IMG/VR virus record: IMGVR_UViG_3300034073_002360
Coordinates: 1 to 36,087 of that record
Length of the DNA stretch: 36,087 bases
From: a virus
Reading direction: 5' to 3' (one strand)
Position numbers and translations under genes: made by a program. Positions 19,794 to 26,365 of the stretch are shown here, piece after piece. The first letter of the stretch is position 1, and each line of letters opens with the position of its first letter. The notes under the pieces were generated by a model. The model worked only from the letters and a program-made list of their open reading frames with translations. It was not told the origin of the DNA and did not search any database.

Positions 19794-19990
19794 AGGTCCG
19801 CCTTCCTGTCCCCTATGCGTCCTCGAGCCTCAACGAGCTGCCTTCCAAACTGCTTCTCAGCGTCGTGGCGCTTCTCGTCTAGGGCGACCAAGACGGCGAT
19901 GTGTGCGGCGAGCTCGGCGTTCTCAGCCATCAGCGCCATGTTCTGCTCGCGCAGGCGTTCGCATTCGCAATCTCCACAGCCGCAGCTCAT
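19790..19990 (-). CDS. Small Cys-rich coiled-coil protein
   Basis: A 66-aa protein with a Cys cluster at the start (MSCGCGDCECERLREQNMAL) followed by a heptad-like helix (LMAENAELAAHIAVLVALDE) and a charged tail. Four Cys in nine residues could bind a metal. ATG at 19990 overlaps the preceding stop (ATGA), and its stop overlaps the start of the 303-aa gene. Family not recognised. Confidence 0.65.
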   Translation of the reverse strand: MSCGCGDCECERLREQNMALMAENAELAAHIAVLVALDEKRHDAEKQFGRQLVEARGRIGDRKADL

Positions 19991-20166
19991 TGCTCGTCCT
20001 CGCTCCAGTCGCCCGACTGAATCCAGTCGCGGTTTCGCTCAACGGCTAGGTCGACGCTCTTCGGCTGATAGCCGGCGTACTTGAGGGCGTGACGGTAGGC
20101 GGCGATGCGGTCCATCGTGCGCATCTCGGCAATCAGCTCCTCGGCCTTGTCGTGCAGCTCGCTCAC
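19987..20166 (-). CDS. Small protein of unknown function
   Basis: A 59-aa frame starting MSELHDKAEELIAEMRTMDR and ending IQSGDWSEDEQ. GTG at 20166 overlaps the preceding stop (GTGA) and its TGA overlaps the next ATG, so it fits exactly into the coupled chain and fills an otherwise empty 170 bases. Helical N-terminal half, acidic end. Function unknown. Confidence 0.65.
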   Translation of the reverse strand: MSELHDKAEELIAEMRTMDRIAAYRHALKYAGYQPKSVDLAVERNRDWIQSGDWSEDEQ

Positions 20167-20357
20167 AGGGCCCTCCTTGCCATCTCGCAGGCGTGCTGCA
20201 GGTCGGCCAGGCGGCTCTCAAGCGTCAGGCGCGCAAGCTCGTCGCGGCTTTCGTTGAAAGCGACGATGGCCGGGAAGACTTCGCTCATCGCCACGCCAAC
20301 GTGATTGACGAAGGGACGGGCATCGGGCTTTGCGGGTGCGGTGAGGTTCATCTTCAT
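20163..20357 (-). CDS. Small protein of unknown function
   Basis: A 64-aa protein starting MKMNLTAPAKPDARPFVNHV, with a helix in FNESRDELARLTLESRLADL. ATG at 20357 overlaps the preceding stop (ATGA). The order of such small proteins between the recombination genes and integrase is typical of early operons. Family not recognised. Confidence 0.6.
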   Translation of the reverse strand: MKMNLTAPAKPDARPFVNHVGVAMSEVFPAIVAFNESRDELARLTLESRLADLQHACEMARRAL

Positions 20358-21067
20358 GCCAGCTGGTCGCCGGTCTCCTCGTCTAGGCCCAGGGCCTGAC
20401 GACGCTCGCGGATCTGCCTCGGCAGCCCCTGACGCGGGTCAAGCTGCGCGATCTGCTCCGGCGTGTAGCCGAGAAAGGCGCGAAGCTGTGCGTCACGGTC
20501 GGCGAGCTTCGGTGGCGGGAGTGGTGAGCGGCGCAGGCGGTCTAGCGTGTTCTCCAGGCGCCTTGCCAGCCCCAGCGCGGCCGTCATGGCCTTGCGCAGC
20601 TCCTCGTCGTTGCGCTCGGCCAGAAGCCGTGAGGGATGCTCTATGCCTCCCTGCACCTGCGCCTCCATCTTCAAGGCCTTGCCGCCCGCAATCATCTGCA
20701 GCTGCACGAGCGCCTGGTCGATGCGCTTGCCCGGCGAGTCCTTCTCGGCGAGCTCCTCGGCGTCCCAGCGGTCGCGCTCGCGGCGCTTGCGCTCCTTCTC
20801 CTGACGGGCGGCCTCGAGGTCGCGCTCAAAGTCAAGCTGCTTTACCGACAGCTCGGCGCGGTACTGCAGCTGAGCCAGAGCCTTCTCCGGTCCGCACTTG
20901 CGCACTAGGTAGCGGCAGTATTCGTCGGTCGGACTCCAGACGTGGACATACGGGCGGTGCTTGTCGTTGGCAGGCGACGGGTTGTTGATGCCCGCCGCGT
21001 GCGCACGCAGCTCCGCGCCGTATGCCAGCACGTCGTCCTTCGTTGGCTGTCGCTCAACGGCAGGCAT
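20354..21067 (-). CDS. Helical, charged protein of unknown function
   Basis: A 237-aa protein. The N-terminus (VLAYGAELRAHAAGINNPSP, then RPYVHVWSPTDEYCRYLVRK) looks globular; residues 75-110 are a long charged helix (RDLEAARQEKERKRRERDRW); the C-terminal half has further helices and a Pro-rich link (RRSPLPPPKLADRDAQL). ATG at 21067 overlaps the DUF669-like stop by one base. Next to the ssDNA-binding and Sak4-like genes, it may take part in replication or recombination, but no motif shows this. Confidence 0.6.
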   Translation of the reverse strand: MPAVERQPTKDDVLAYGAELRAHAAGINNPSPANDKHRPYVHVWSPTDEYCRYLVRKCGPEKALAQLQYRAELSVKQLDFERDLEAARQEKERKRRERDRWDAEELAEKDSPGKRIDQALVQLQMIAGGKALKMEAQVQGGIEHPSRLLAERNDEELRKAMTAALGLARRLENTLDRLRRSPLPPPKLADRDAQLRAFLGYTPEQIAQLDPRQGLPRQIRERRQALGLDEETGDQLA

Positions 21068-21513
21068 TAGAACGGGATGCCGTCGTCTCCGGTCTTGAAC
21101 GGCTCGGCCTCGCGCTTAGGCAGGTCTGACGGGTCCCAGCCGTCCTGCTCCATCATGTCCACAACGCGCACGCGGGTCTTGCCGTCGTACTCCTCCCACT
21201 CGCAGACGACGAACATGCGCCGGCCAATGAGGTCGGCGGTGTTGAGGTCGAACTCGCCCTCGGGGATCTCGTACTTGAGCGCCGAGAGCACCTTCTTGAC
21301 GCGCCACATGGCCTTCTCAGTCACCCATGCGGTGTCCCAAACGGCGCGGCCCTTCTCGCTGCCCTCGGTTATCTCAAGGTCCAGCCCGATTCCAGGCGTC
21401 CCCTTGCTCGAGGTCTTCTCCTCAGCGTCGGTGACGATCACCGCGTAGGTGCCCTCAGGTACGAGGGTGCTGGTCGGCTCGTCGGGTACTTCGGTCAGGT
21501 CCTCAACCTTCAT
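21067..21513 (-). CDS. DUF669-like putative ssDNA-binding protein
   Basis: A 148-aa protein: VPEGTYAVIVTDAEEKTSSK, GIGLDLEITEGSEKGRAVWD, RMFVVCEWEEYDGKTRVRVV, and an acidic tail ending in DDGIPF. The pattern is that of DUF669 proteins, OB-like partners of phage recombinases, and the acidic end in -IPF recalls the SSB C-terminal tip that recruits partners. It overlaps the Sak4-like gene by 11 bases, which supports a shared pathway in single-strand annealing or recombination-dependent replication. Confidence 0.75.
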   Translation of the reverse strand: MKVEDLTEVPDEPTSTLVPEGTYAVIVTDAEEKTSSKGTPGIGLDLEITEGSEKGRAVWDTAWVTEKAMWRVKKVLSALKYEIPEGEFDLNTADLIGRRMFVVCEWEEYDGKTRVRVVDMMEQDGWDPSDLPKREAEPFKTGDDGIPF

Positions 21514-22279
21514 CTGCCTGCTCCTTGTCGTCGGTGTCTAGGAAGGGAATGTCGGATAAGTCGGTTGCCAGAGCGGCCTTGAAGGTCTCCAGCCACTCAG
21601 TGAGGTCAAGCGCCCGCACGTCGCCGAGTGCCCCTGAGCGATCCTTGGCGCGGCGCCCCTTGCGCTCTACGAGCTGGGCGGCGTACTGCCTGTCCCCCGC
21701 GTCGTCGGTCCACGCCTGGCAGTAGCCGACGACGTCGACCTCCCCCATCAGCATCTCCGCTGAGCGGCCCTTGGCGTCTACCTCCGGGCGCACGATGACC
21801 GCCCCGTCTTCCTCAACGATCTGCTCGTGAGCGATCCAGACGGTCGACATCGGCGCGTCCCTGAGAGTGCGGACAATGTCCTTGAGCGACTTGCTGACCA
21901 TCCCCCACTCGGCCATTGACGGGTTCTCGCCGCCGATGGCAAATGCGAGCTGGTCGCGCAGCTTGCCGACGCCGTCAATGACGAACGTGGCGACGTCGTT
22001 GCCCTTGGCGTAAAGGATGGCCTCGCGCATACGATCGCGCGGGTCCTCGTCGGCCTGTATCTGCACCTCAAGCAGCTCAGTGCCGCGCTCTGCGGCCACC
22101 TTGCGGGCGTAGAAGAGAGCGTTCGGGCCGTCCAGGTTGACGACCACAACCGGCCCCGGCGAGGTTCCCACACCCGCTGTTGTTTTGCCGGAGCCGGCCG
22201 GGCCGTAAAGAAGCGTGTTCATGCACGCATCTATGACGACGGGCGGAAGGTCAAAGAGCGGCTTCTCGATGGTGCTCAT
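21503..22279 (-). CDS. Sak4-type RecA-like ATPase (single-strand annealing/recombination)
   Basis: A 258-aa ATPase. Walker A is GPAGSGKT (residues 26-33), and the Walker B strand VATFVIDGVGKL follows near residue 95. SMAEWGMVSKSLKDIVRTLR and VDVVGYCQAW are characteristic of the RecA-core phage ATPases of the Sak4/DUF group, which work with an SSB to anneal or pair DNA. It lacks any N- or C-terminal RecA extensions. The gene pairs with the DUF669-like gene, with overlap. A role in phage DNA recombination is likely. Confidence 0.82.
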   Translation of the reverse strand: MSTIEKPLFDLPPVVIDACMNTLLYGPAGSGKTTAGVGTSPGPVVVVNLDGPNALFYARKVAAERGTELLEVQIQADEDPRDRMREAILYAKGNDVATFVIDGVGKLRDQLAFAIGGENPSMAEWGMVSKSLKDIVRTLRDAPMSTVWIAHEQIVEEDGAVIVRPEVDAKGRSAEMLMGEVDVVGYCQAWTDDAGDRQYAAQLVERKGRRAKDRSGALGDVRALDLTEWLETFKAALATDLSDIPFLDTDDKEQADEG

Positions 22280-22404
22280 CGCCCCTCCCTTAGCTTGCGG
22301 TAACGCCAGCGGGTCGCGCTGTCCACGCGCTGGGCCTCAATGAGGCGCAGGCGCTCAGCGAGCTTCTGTTGAGCGCGCTTCTGCTCTGCCTTGGTGCGGA
22401 TCAT
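22276..22404 (-). CDS. Very small basic protein
   Basis: A 42-aa frame starting MIRTKAEQKRAQQKLAERLR, ending RKLREGR. It is strongly basic and wholly helical. ATG at 22404 overlaps the previous stop (ATGA) and its TGA overlaps the ATG of the Sak4-like gene. Fits the chain of coupled genes. Could bind nucleic acid or simply couple translation. Function unknown. Confidence 0.6.
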   Translation of the reverse strand: MIRTKAEQKRAQQKLAERLRLIEAQRVDSATRWRYRKLREGR

Positions 22405-22622
22405 GCGGCCACCAGCTCAAGGGCGCGGGCCTCTTCCTCGGTCTGCTCGAGGACCGCTGCGGCCTCGTCCAGTCGACGGCGCATGACGTGCAGCAGCCGC
22501 GTCATCTCATCAGCGCGGTCCTGCGCGCTCATGCTCTCGTCTAGGCCGGTGCGCTCGTACATCTCGCCCAGCTCCATGAATCGCCGCCCGAACGGCGCGG
22601 CCTGCATCACCTTCTCGGACAT
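22401..22622 (-). CDS. Small helical protein of unknown function
   Basis: A 73-aa protein starting MSEKVMQAAPFGRRFMELGE, with a long acidic helix over residues 30-70 (LHVMRRRLDEAAAVLEQTEE). ATG at 22622 has GGGGCAGGGG upstream and overlaps the preceding gene by 16 bases; its stop overlaps the next ATG. Family not recognised. Confidence 0.65.
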   Translation of the reverse strand: MSEKVMQAAPFGRRFMELGEMYERTGLDESMSAQDRADEMTRLLHVMRRRLDEAAAVLEQTEEEARALELVAA

Positions 22623-22774
22623 CCCCTGCCCCTTTCCTCGTTTGCTTGCCTTCCGTAGATCCGGTCACCGATGAGGTTCATCACGAAGACCCCGATGAAC
22701 GCCAAGACGAAGGCCACTCCGACCCACGCGGCCATGACCAGCGCGGCCAGCAGGAACTCGCTGAGCACGCTCAT
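22607..22774 (-). CDS. Small membrane protein
   Basis: A 55-aa protein with a long hydrophobic segment over residues 5-33 (FLLAALVMAAWVGVAFVLAF then IGVFVMNLI), one long or two short spans, and a basic tail (YGRQANEERGRG). ATG at 22774 overlaps the preceding stop (ATGA). It is in the early region, so more likely an early membrane effector, such as superinfection exclusion, than a holin. Confidence 0.65.
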   Translation of the reverse strand: MSVLSEFLLAALVMAAWVGVAFVLAFIGVFVMNLIGDRIYGRQANEERGRGCPRR

Positions 22775-22998
22775 GCGGCCTTCTCCCGCTCTGCGTTTGC
22801 CACGTCGCACAGCCCGTTGGTGACGACCAGCTCGGACTCGGCGTAAGCGATAAGGAGGTCGCGCAGCCTCTGAGCGGCGACCAGCTGCTCGTCGCTCATG
22901 TGCTCCATCAGCGGCGCGAAGTCCAAAGCGACCTTGCGCAGCAGCTCCCCTGCGTACAGGTGCTTGACGGCGAGGTCGGTGAGCTTCTCAACGCTCAC
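22771..22998 (-). CDS. Small helical protein of unknown function
   Basis: A 75-aa protein starting MSVEKLTDLAVKHLYAGELL, helical throughout, ending ANAEREKAA. GTG at 22998 overlaps the stop of the 43-aa membrane protein (GTGA), so I prefer it over longer in-frame starts reaching 23238 that would run through that gene. Family not recognised. Confidence 0.65.
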   Translation of the reverse strand: MSVEKLTDLAVKHLYAGELLRKVALDFAPLMEHMSDEQLVAAQRLRDLLIAYAESELVVTNGLCDVANAEREKAA

Positions 22999-23126
22999 GA
23001 GGTCACCATCCAGGCGCCGAGCATCAGCGCGGCAGCGAGCGCCAAGCTCAATGCCAGGCCTGCGACGATGACGGCGGCGATGAAAACCTGGCCGGCTACC
23101 TCTCCTGCCTTGCGATACCGTCCCAT
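22995..23126 (-). CDS. Very small membrane protein, first gene of early operon
   Basis: A 43-aa frame: MGRYRKAGEVAGQVFIAAVI then VAGLALSLALAAALMLGAW. Basic N-terminus and one hydrophobic helix (residues 13-40). ATG at 23126 has GGAGG with a 5-base spacer, the best ribosome site in this area, and its TGA overlaps the next GTG. It is the first early gene after the divergent control region. Function unknown. Confidence 0.65.
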   Translation of the reverse strand: MGRYRKAGEVAGQVFIAAVIVAGLALSLALAAALMLGAWMVTS

Positions 23127-23301
23127 CCCTACCTCCGGTGCTCATAGCGGTGTCATTCACCGCCGCTTCAGTAGTTCCTTCCCAACTAGGTGCGAGTTTG
23201 TACCGAAGCCAGAGGACGGAACAACCGCAGCGGGACAAAAAGGGCCGGTATTTCCGCAGAAAACCGTCAGAACTAGGCGGGAAGTCCCTACCGTCTAGGC
23301 G
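23127..23301. promoter_or_regulatory. Divergent control region between repressor and early operon
   Basis: A 175-base gap between the minus-strand early genes and the plus-strand repressor. CTAGGCGG occurs at 23273-23280 and 23295-23302, 22 bases apart (about two helix turns), and a related CTAGGTGCG at 23186-23194. ACCGTC occurs at 23263-23268 and 23290-23295. These are likely repressor operators. On the minus strand TTGTTC, 16 bases, then TACAAA is a weak possible early promoter. No convincing repressor promoter was found; the repressor GTG starts inside the second CTAGGCGG repeat. Confidence 0.55.
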
Positions 23302-23613
23302 GTGGAAACGTTGGGGGAGCGGTTGCAGCGGCTAATCAAAGAGCGCCAGTACGGCAAGCCGCTGTCCAAGATCGCCAAGGAGGCAGGCGTCGACTTGCAG
23401 ACCCTGCAGAACGCCATCGAAGGCAAGACGCAGCCGCGCTTCCCCACAATGGAGAAGCTGGCCGCCTACTTCCAGGTCAGCGTCGAGTATCTGATGACCG
23501 GCGAGGGCTCACCCGAACCCCCGCCGGCCGATAATGCTCAGATCAAGGCCAGGATCGCTCAGCTCAAGCAGCTGATTGACGAGCTGGCCGAAGACGTCAA
23601 CCGCACCGACTGA
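23302..23613 (+). CDS. Repressor (XRE/Cro-CI type helix-turn-helix)
   Basis: A 103-aa protein with an XRE HTH domain in residues 1-68: LIKERQYGKPLSKIAKEAGV, DLQTLQNAIEGKTQPRFPTM, EKLAAYFQVSVEYLMTGE. Residues 75-98 form a helix that may dimerise (AQIKARIAQLKQLIDELAED). No peptidase domain for RecA-driven self-cleavage. It is the only clear plus-strand gene and is divergent from the early operon, as an immunity repressor should be. The GTG start lacks a good ribosome site (AGGCG is too close), so a leaderless message is possible. Its 3' end overlaps the 23559-23771 gene on the other strand. Confidence 0.85.
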   Translation: METLGERLQRLIKERQYGKPLSKIAKEAGVDLQTLQNAIEGKTQPRFPTMEKLAAYFQVSVEYLMTGEGSPEPPPADNAQIKARIAQLKQLIDELAEDVNRTD

Positions 23614-23771
23614 CAGCAGCGCCTGAGCGACTGCTCAAGCTCTACTAGCTGCTCGCGGAACGGATCGCTGTCGGGAACCTGCGGCAGCTTGCGCGCCATC
23701 AGGTCGTGCATCTCACTCAGTAGTGAGACGGATGAGGCTTCAAGCCCCCCCCCCCCACGATTTCTGTCCAT
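23559..23771 (-). CDS. Small gene with a G12 tract near its start (possible phase switch)
   Basis: A 70-aa frame: MDRNR, four Gly from twelve consecutive G, then LEASSVSLLSEMHDLMARKL and DPFREQLVELEQSLRRCCQS. The ATG at 23771 has GGGAGG five bases upstream, a strong ribosome site. Loss of one G gives a stop 9 codons past the tract, and one extra G gives a stop within two codons, so only a tract length divisible by three (such as 12) is read through. The last 18 codons overlap the repressor's 3' end antisense and read as low-complexity. Family not recognised. Confidence 0.55.
   Translation of the reverse strand: MDRNRGGGGLEASSVSLLSEMHDLMARKLPQVPDSDPFREQLVELEQSLRRCCQSVRLTSSASSSISCLS
23745..23756. 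repeat. Homopolymer C12 (G12 on the minus strand)
   Basis: Twelve uninterrupted C residues, the longest homopolymer I saw in the window. It occupies codons 6-9 of the small minus-strand gene. Such tracts slip during replication and are the usual basis of phase variation; they are also prone to sequencing and assembly errors, so the exact length is uncertain. Confidence 0.85.
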
Positions 23772-23858
23772 CTCAACCTCCCTGGTCAAAGTGACGATGG
23801 CGGCACTCTCACCGATGCCAAACGCCTTGGCTATGCGGAAAACTACGCAGGAACGACA

Positions 23859-23899
23859 AAAGCCCCCGACCGCCCGGAAGGAGGGCAGCCAGGGGCTTT
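23859..23899 (-). terminator. Intrinsic terminator after RusA
   Basis: AAAGCCCC (23859-23866) pairs with GGGGCTTT (23892-23899); an inner GCCC/GGGC pair (around 23871-23885) extends the hairpin. On the minus strand the stem is followed by TTTTG. It lies 86 bases past the RusA stop and would end the late transcript. The near-symmetry means it might also stop plus-strand transcripts from the repressor side. Confidence 0.7.
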
Positions 23900-23984
23900 C
23901 GGAGCGCGAGCGACGCGCTCTAGGGTCGGCAGGAGGAGCAGGGGAACTCGCCGCCGACGTATGGACGGCCAAGGGCCGAAGTTG

Positions 23985-24380
23985 TTAGTGACCTGCCTCG
24001 TGAACGGTGATCTCCGTTCGCGGCCTGCCGTAGCGCTTGACCGCCGACAGCTCAATGACGTGGCGATCGTCTTCAATGGCGCCGGCCTGCGTCAGAGCGT
24101 CCAGCGCGTTGCGGCTGTATTTGTCAACGTCGCCCGAGCGCGGCCAGGTCGGCTTGCTCTTCGGTTCCTCGAAGAAGAACGTGAGGACGACGTGGTAGGG
24201 CGGCACCAGCGGCCCGCCGTCGTGCTGCTCAGAGACGTGAGCTCGCGCGGCCTTGAGCCACTCGCTCGCTCGAGGGTTGCTCTCGCGGGAGTACGGTCGA
24301 CCGGACTTTGTGAAGCCTGAGACCCTGCTGCCTTTTGGCCTCGGGATGCCTTCGATGACGTAGGTGGCCGAGCGTCTCAT
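23985..24380 (-). CDS. rusA: RusA-like Holliday junction resolvase
   Basis: A 131-aa protein, usual length for RusA. Starts MRRSATYVIEGIPRPKGSRV; the catalytic region is GDVDKYSRNALDALTQAGAI followed by EDDRHVIEL, with the conserved Asp residues of the RusA active site (D, D and DD). RPRTEITV closes the fold. RusA resolves branched DNA before packaging. ATG at 24380 overlaps the preceding stop (ATGA). It is the last gene before the terminator. The third copy of the 18-bp palindrome lies in its 5' part. Confidence 0.9.
   Translation of the reverse strand: MRRSATYVIEGIPRPKGSRVSGFTKSGRPYSRESNPRASEWLKAARAHVSEQHDGGPLVPPYHVVLTFFFEEPKSKPTWPRSGDVDKYSRNALDALTQAGAIEDDRHVIELSAVKRYGRPRTEITVHEAGH
24290..24307. 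repeat. 18-bp palindromic site, copy 3
   Basis: AGTACGGTCGACCGGACT, a palindrome with one mismatch, inside the RusA gene. It differs at one position from the copy at 18954-18971 and at two from the copy at 11454-11471. The flank ACTTT is shared with copy 2. Confidence 0.55.
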
Positions 24381-24841
24381 TCCTGCTCCACGGCGCGCAG
24401 CGAGTCGAACGCCGTCACGGCAGCAGAGAGCGCCATGAACAGCAGCATCCGGTCGCGGCCTGCGTCCTCGTCGTCGCGCTCCTGAGCGTCCAGGGCCGTT
24501 AGGGCGGCCATGACGTAGGCCGAGAGGTCTGCGACCTCCTCGAGGGCTTCGACTATCCAGTCGCGCTCTGAGACGTTCAGCCAAGGCCCGTCGCCCATGC
24601 GCTTCTCGCGCATCAGCGTCAAGGCCGCAGCGGCAGCGTCAGGATCGGCGACGTACTGCGCGAAGGTCGCGGCCTGCTCGGTCCAGCTGCGCTCCAGGGC
24701 GATGTCGCGCTGCATCTCGTCGGGCTCCATTAGGCGCCCGCAACGGCCGCAGAGGTTCTGTAGCCGAGGGTTTGCCACGTCGGTCGGGACGTGCCTTCCT
24801 TCTGCTTTGCAGGCGTCGAAGCCTACGAGCGTGACTGTCAT
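24377..24841 (-). CDS. Unknown protein with N-terminal zinc knuckle
   Basis: A 154-aa acidic protein. Cys residues at CKAEGRH and LCGRCGRLMEPDEM (near residues 30-36) form a possible zinc site. The remainder is helical (WIVEALEEVADLSAYVMAAL) and acidic. ATG at 24841 overlaps the preceding stop; its own stop overlaps the RusA ATG. Coupled to RusA, it may serve in DNA processing, but no known family is evident. Confidence 0.6.
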   Translation of the reverse strand: MTVTLVGFDACKAEGRHVPTDVANPRLQNLCGRCGRLMEPDEMQRDIALERSWTEQAATFAQYVADPDAAAAALTLMREKRMGDGPWLNVSERDWIVEALEEVADLSAYVMAALTALDAQERDDEDAGRDRMLLFMALSAAVTAFDSLRAVEQE

Positions 24842-25065
24842 CTATAGCTCCCCTGTTGAACTACGAAACCCGGCTCAACCTCAACCTGCGGCGGCCGGTC
24901 CTGCTGGTCTGTGATGAAGGCGGTCAGGGCGCGGCGCTTGGCGCCGTAGGGCACCGAGAACATCAGGACGATCTTGCCGTCCTCGTAGGCGAGCGGCGCG
25001 TGCAGCTGGACGTAGTTGTAGCCCAGGCTGCGCAGCAGTCGGAGCAGCTCCTGGCGTGAGCGCAT
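24838..25065 (-). CDS. Small alpha/beta protein of unknown function
   Basis: A 75-aa protein: helix MRSRQELLRLLRSLGYNYVQ, then strands LAYEDGKIVLMFSVPYGAKR and FVVQQGSYR. ATG at 25065 lies one base after the phosphoesterase stop. Its stop overlaps the next ATG. Family not recognised. Confidence 0.6.
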   Translation of the reverse strand: MRSRQELLRLLRSLGYNYVQLHAPLAYEDGKIVLMFSVPYGAKRRALTAFITDQQDRPPQVEVEPGFVVQQGSYR

Positions 25066-25066
25066 C

Positions 25067-26365
25067 TCACCAGCGCTGGCCCTTCCACATCAGGGTGCCG
25101 TTCTGCCAGCTGGCAAGGTCAATGCTGTAGTGCCCGTCGGGCTCAAGCTCGATCGACGCCCAGCCCGGCGCCCAATCCAGGTTTGAGTGAGCGACGTAGC
25201 CAGGCCAGTCGGTGCTCTTGCGCGGCATCTGGAACATGCCGCCGATCTCGGCTCCCTGCAGGACGCGGTGCTTGCCCGAGGCCCGCCAGCGCGTGACGTG
25301 AGCGATGCCCTGGCGGTGCGTGTGCCCGGAGACCGTGGCGAAGGTCGCGCTCTTGAAGTTGGCGATAACCGAAGCGGCCGAGCCGGCCTTCACCGAGAGG
25401 CCGTGCCTTACCACCAGCTCGTCGGTGAGCTTGATGGTCGACTGCATCCAGCGGTCCTCGCTGCCGACCATCTCCACGCCGAGCTCGTCGAAGCGCAGGA
25501 GGTTCTGCAGGCTCCAGACGGGAATGTCAGAGCCCGCGCAGCACAGGTCGGCTGCGGCCGAGGCGCGCTCGAGCAGGTAGCGGCTCAGGTTTGATTCGTG
25601 GTTGCCGGGAATGAACCGCACGCGGCAGTCATCGGGCACGGCGGCCCGCAGGCGTCCGAGGACCTCGCCGGCGCTCTGCACGCACTCGTTGGCGGTTGCC
25701 TCTCCCCTCTCGGGCGCGTGGCGGCTGACCGTCGGCCAGTCCACGAGATCGCCGTTGATGATGAGCTCATCGGGCTGAGCGTCAAGAAGAACCTGCTCGG
25801 TTACCTCGAGCAGCTTCGGGTCGTAGCTCGGGCAATGAAAGTCTGAGAGGACGAAGACCAGGCGGCTCTCGCGCTCGCCTGCCTTGCGCCTGGCCGGAGG
25901 CTTTACCGTCACCGGACGCCCGCCGAAAGCCGGCAGGACGGTGTCAGAAAGTGTCTCTCTGATGCGACCGTAAGAGACGCGCAGGCTGCGCATCGTCTTC
26001 TCCTCGCCGCCCTTGCCCTGCGCCTCCCACACGCTCTGCCGGCGGGAGACGACCTCCCACTCGGCCGGGTCCAGGTTGGCGCGCTTTAACAGCTCGGCGT
26101 CGGTAGGGACGTCGTCGGGCTTGACGGTGGCCTCTACGAACTCCGCAGAGGCTGAGTCCTTGCCGGTCTGGATCGTCTGCGAGGCAGAGGCAGGCGGCAG
26201 CGAGACGGGCGCATCGTCACCGTCGACGCGGATGCCCAGCACCGAGGCGCGCGTCTTGATGGTGGAGACGTTGATACCCGTCGCTCGAGCGGCAGCAGCC
26301 CAGCCTCCGTGCTCAGCGAGCAGTTGGCGGAGCTCCTGCGCGCTCAGCGGCGCGCGGCTGCTCAC
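25067..26365 (-). CDS. Helix-turn-helix / calcineurin-type metallophosphoesterase fusion
   Basis: A 432-aa protein of two parts. Residues 8-45 form an HTH (GGWAAAARATGINVSTIKTR), typical of DNA-binding. Residues 165-432 are a calcineurin-like phosphoesterase: LSDFHCPSYD (metal), NGDLVDWPT, GNHESNL and GHTHRQGIAH, all four metal-binding signatures intact. Such enzymes cut phosphodiester or phosphomonoester bonds. GTG at 26365 directly follows the holin stop. The pairing of DNA-binding with phosphoesterase suggests a nuclease or regulator late in infection. Substrate unknown. Confidence 0.82.
   Translation of the reverse strand: MSSRAPLSAQELRQLLAEHGGWAAAARATGINVSTIKTRASVLGIRVDGDDAPVSLPPASASQTIQTGKDSASAEFVEATVKPDDVPTDAELLKRANLDPAEWEVVSRRQSVWEAQGKGGEEKTMRSLRVSYGRIRETLSDTVLPAFGGRPVTVKPPARRKAGERESRLVFVLSDFHCPSYDPKLLEVTEQVLLDAQPDELIINGDLVDWPTVSRHAPERGEATANECVQSAGEVLGRLRAAVPDDCRVRFIPGNHESNLSRYLLERASAAADLCCAGSDIPVWSLQNLLRFDELGVEMVGSEDRWMQSTIKLTDELVVRHGLSVKAGSAASVIANFKSATFATVSGHTHRQGIAHVTRWRASGKHRVLQGAEIGGMFQMPRKSTDWPGYVAHSNLDWAPGWASIELEPDGHYSIDLASWQNGTLMWKGQRW

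Noticed and set aside
20305-20988. Plus-strand frame of 227 aa opposite the 237-aa gene
   Set aside because: Ala/Arg/Pro-rich antisense shadow of a coupled minus-strand gene.
22607-22774. Early 55-aa membrane protein as the holin
   Set aside because: It lies with early recombination genes, far from endolysins; the 52-aa protein at 26366-26524 is a better fit.
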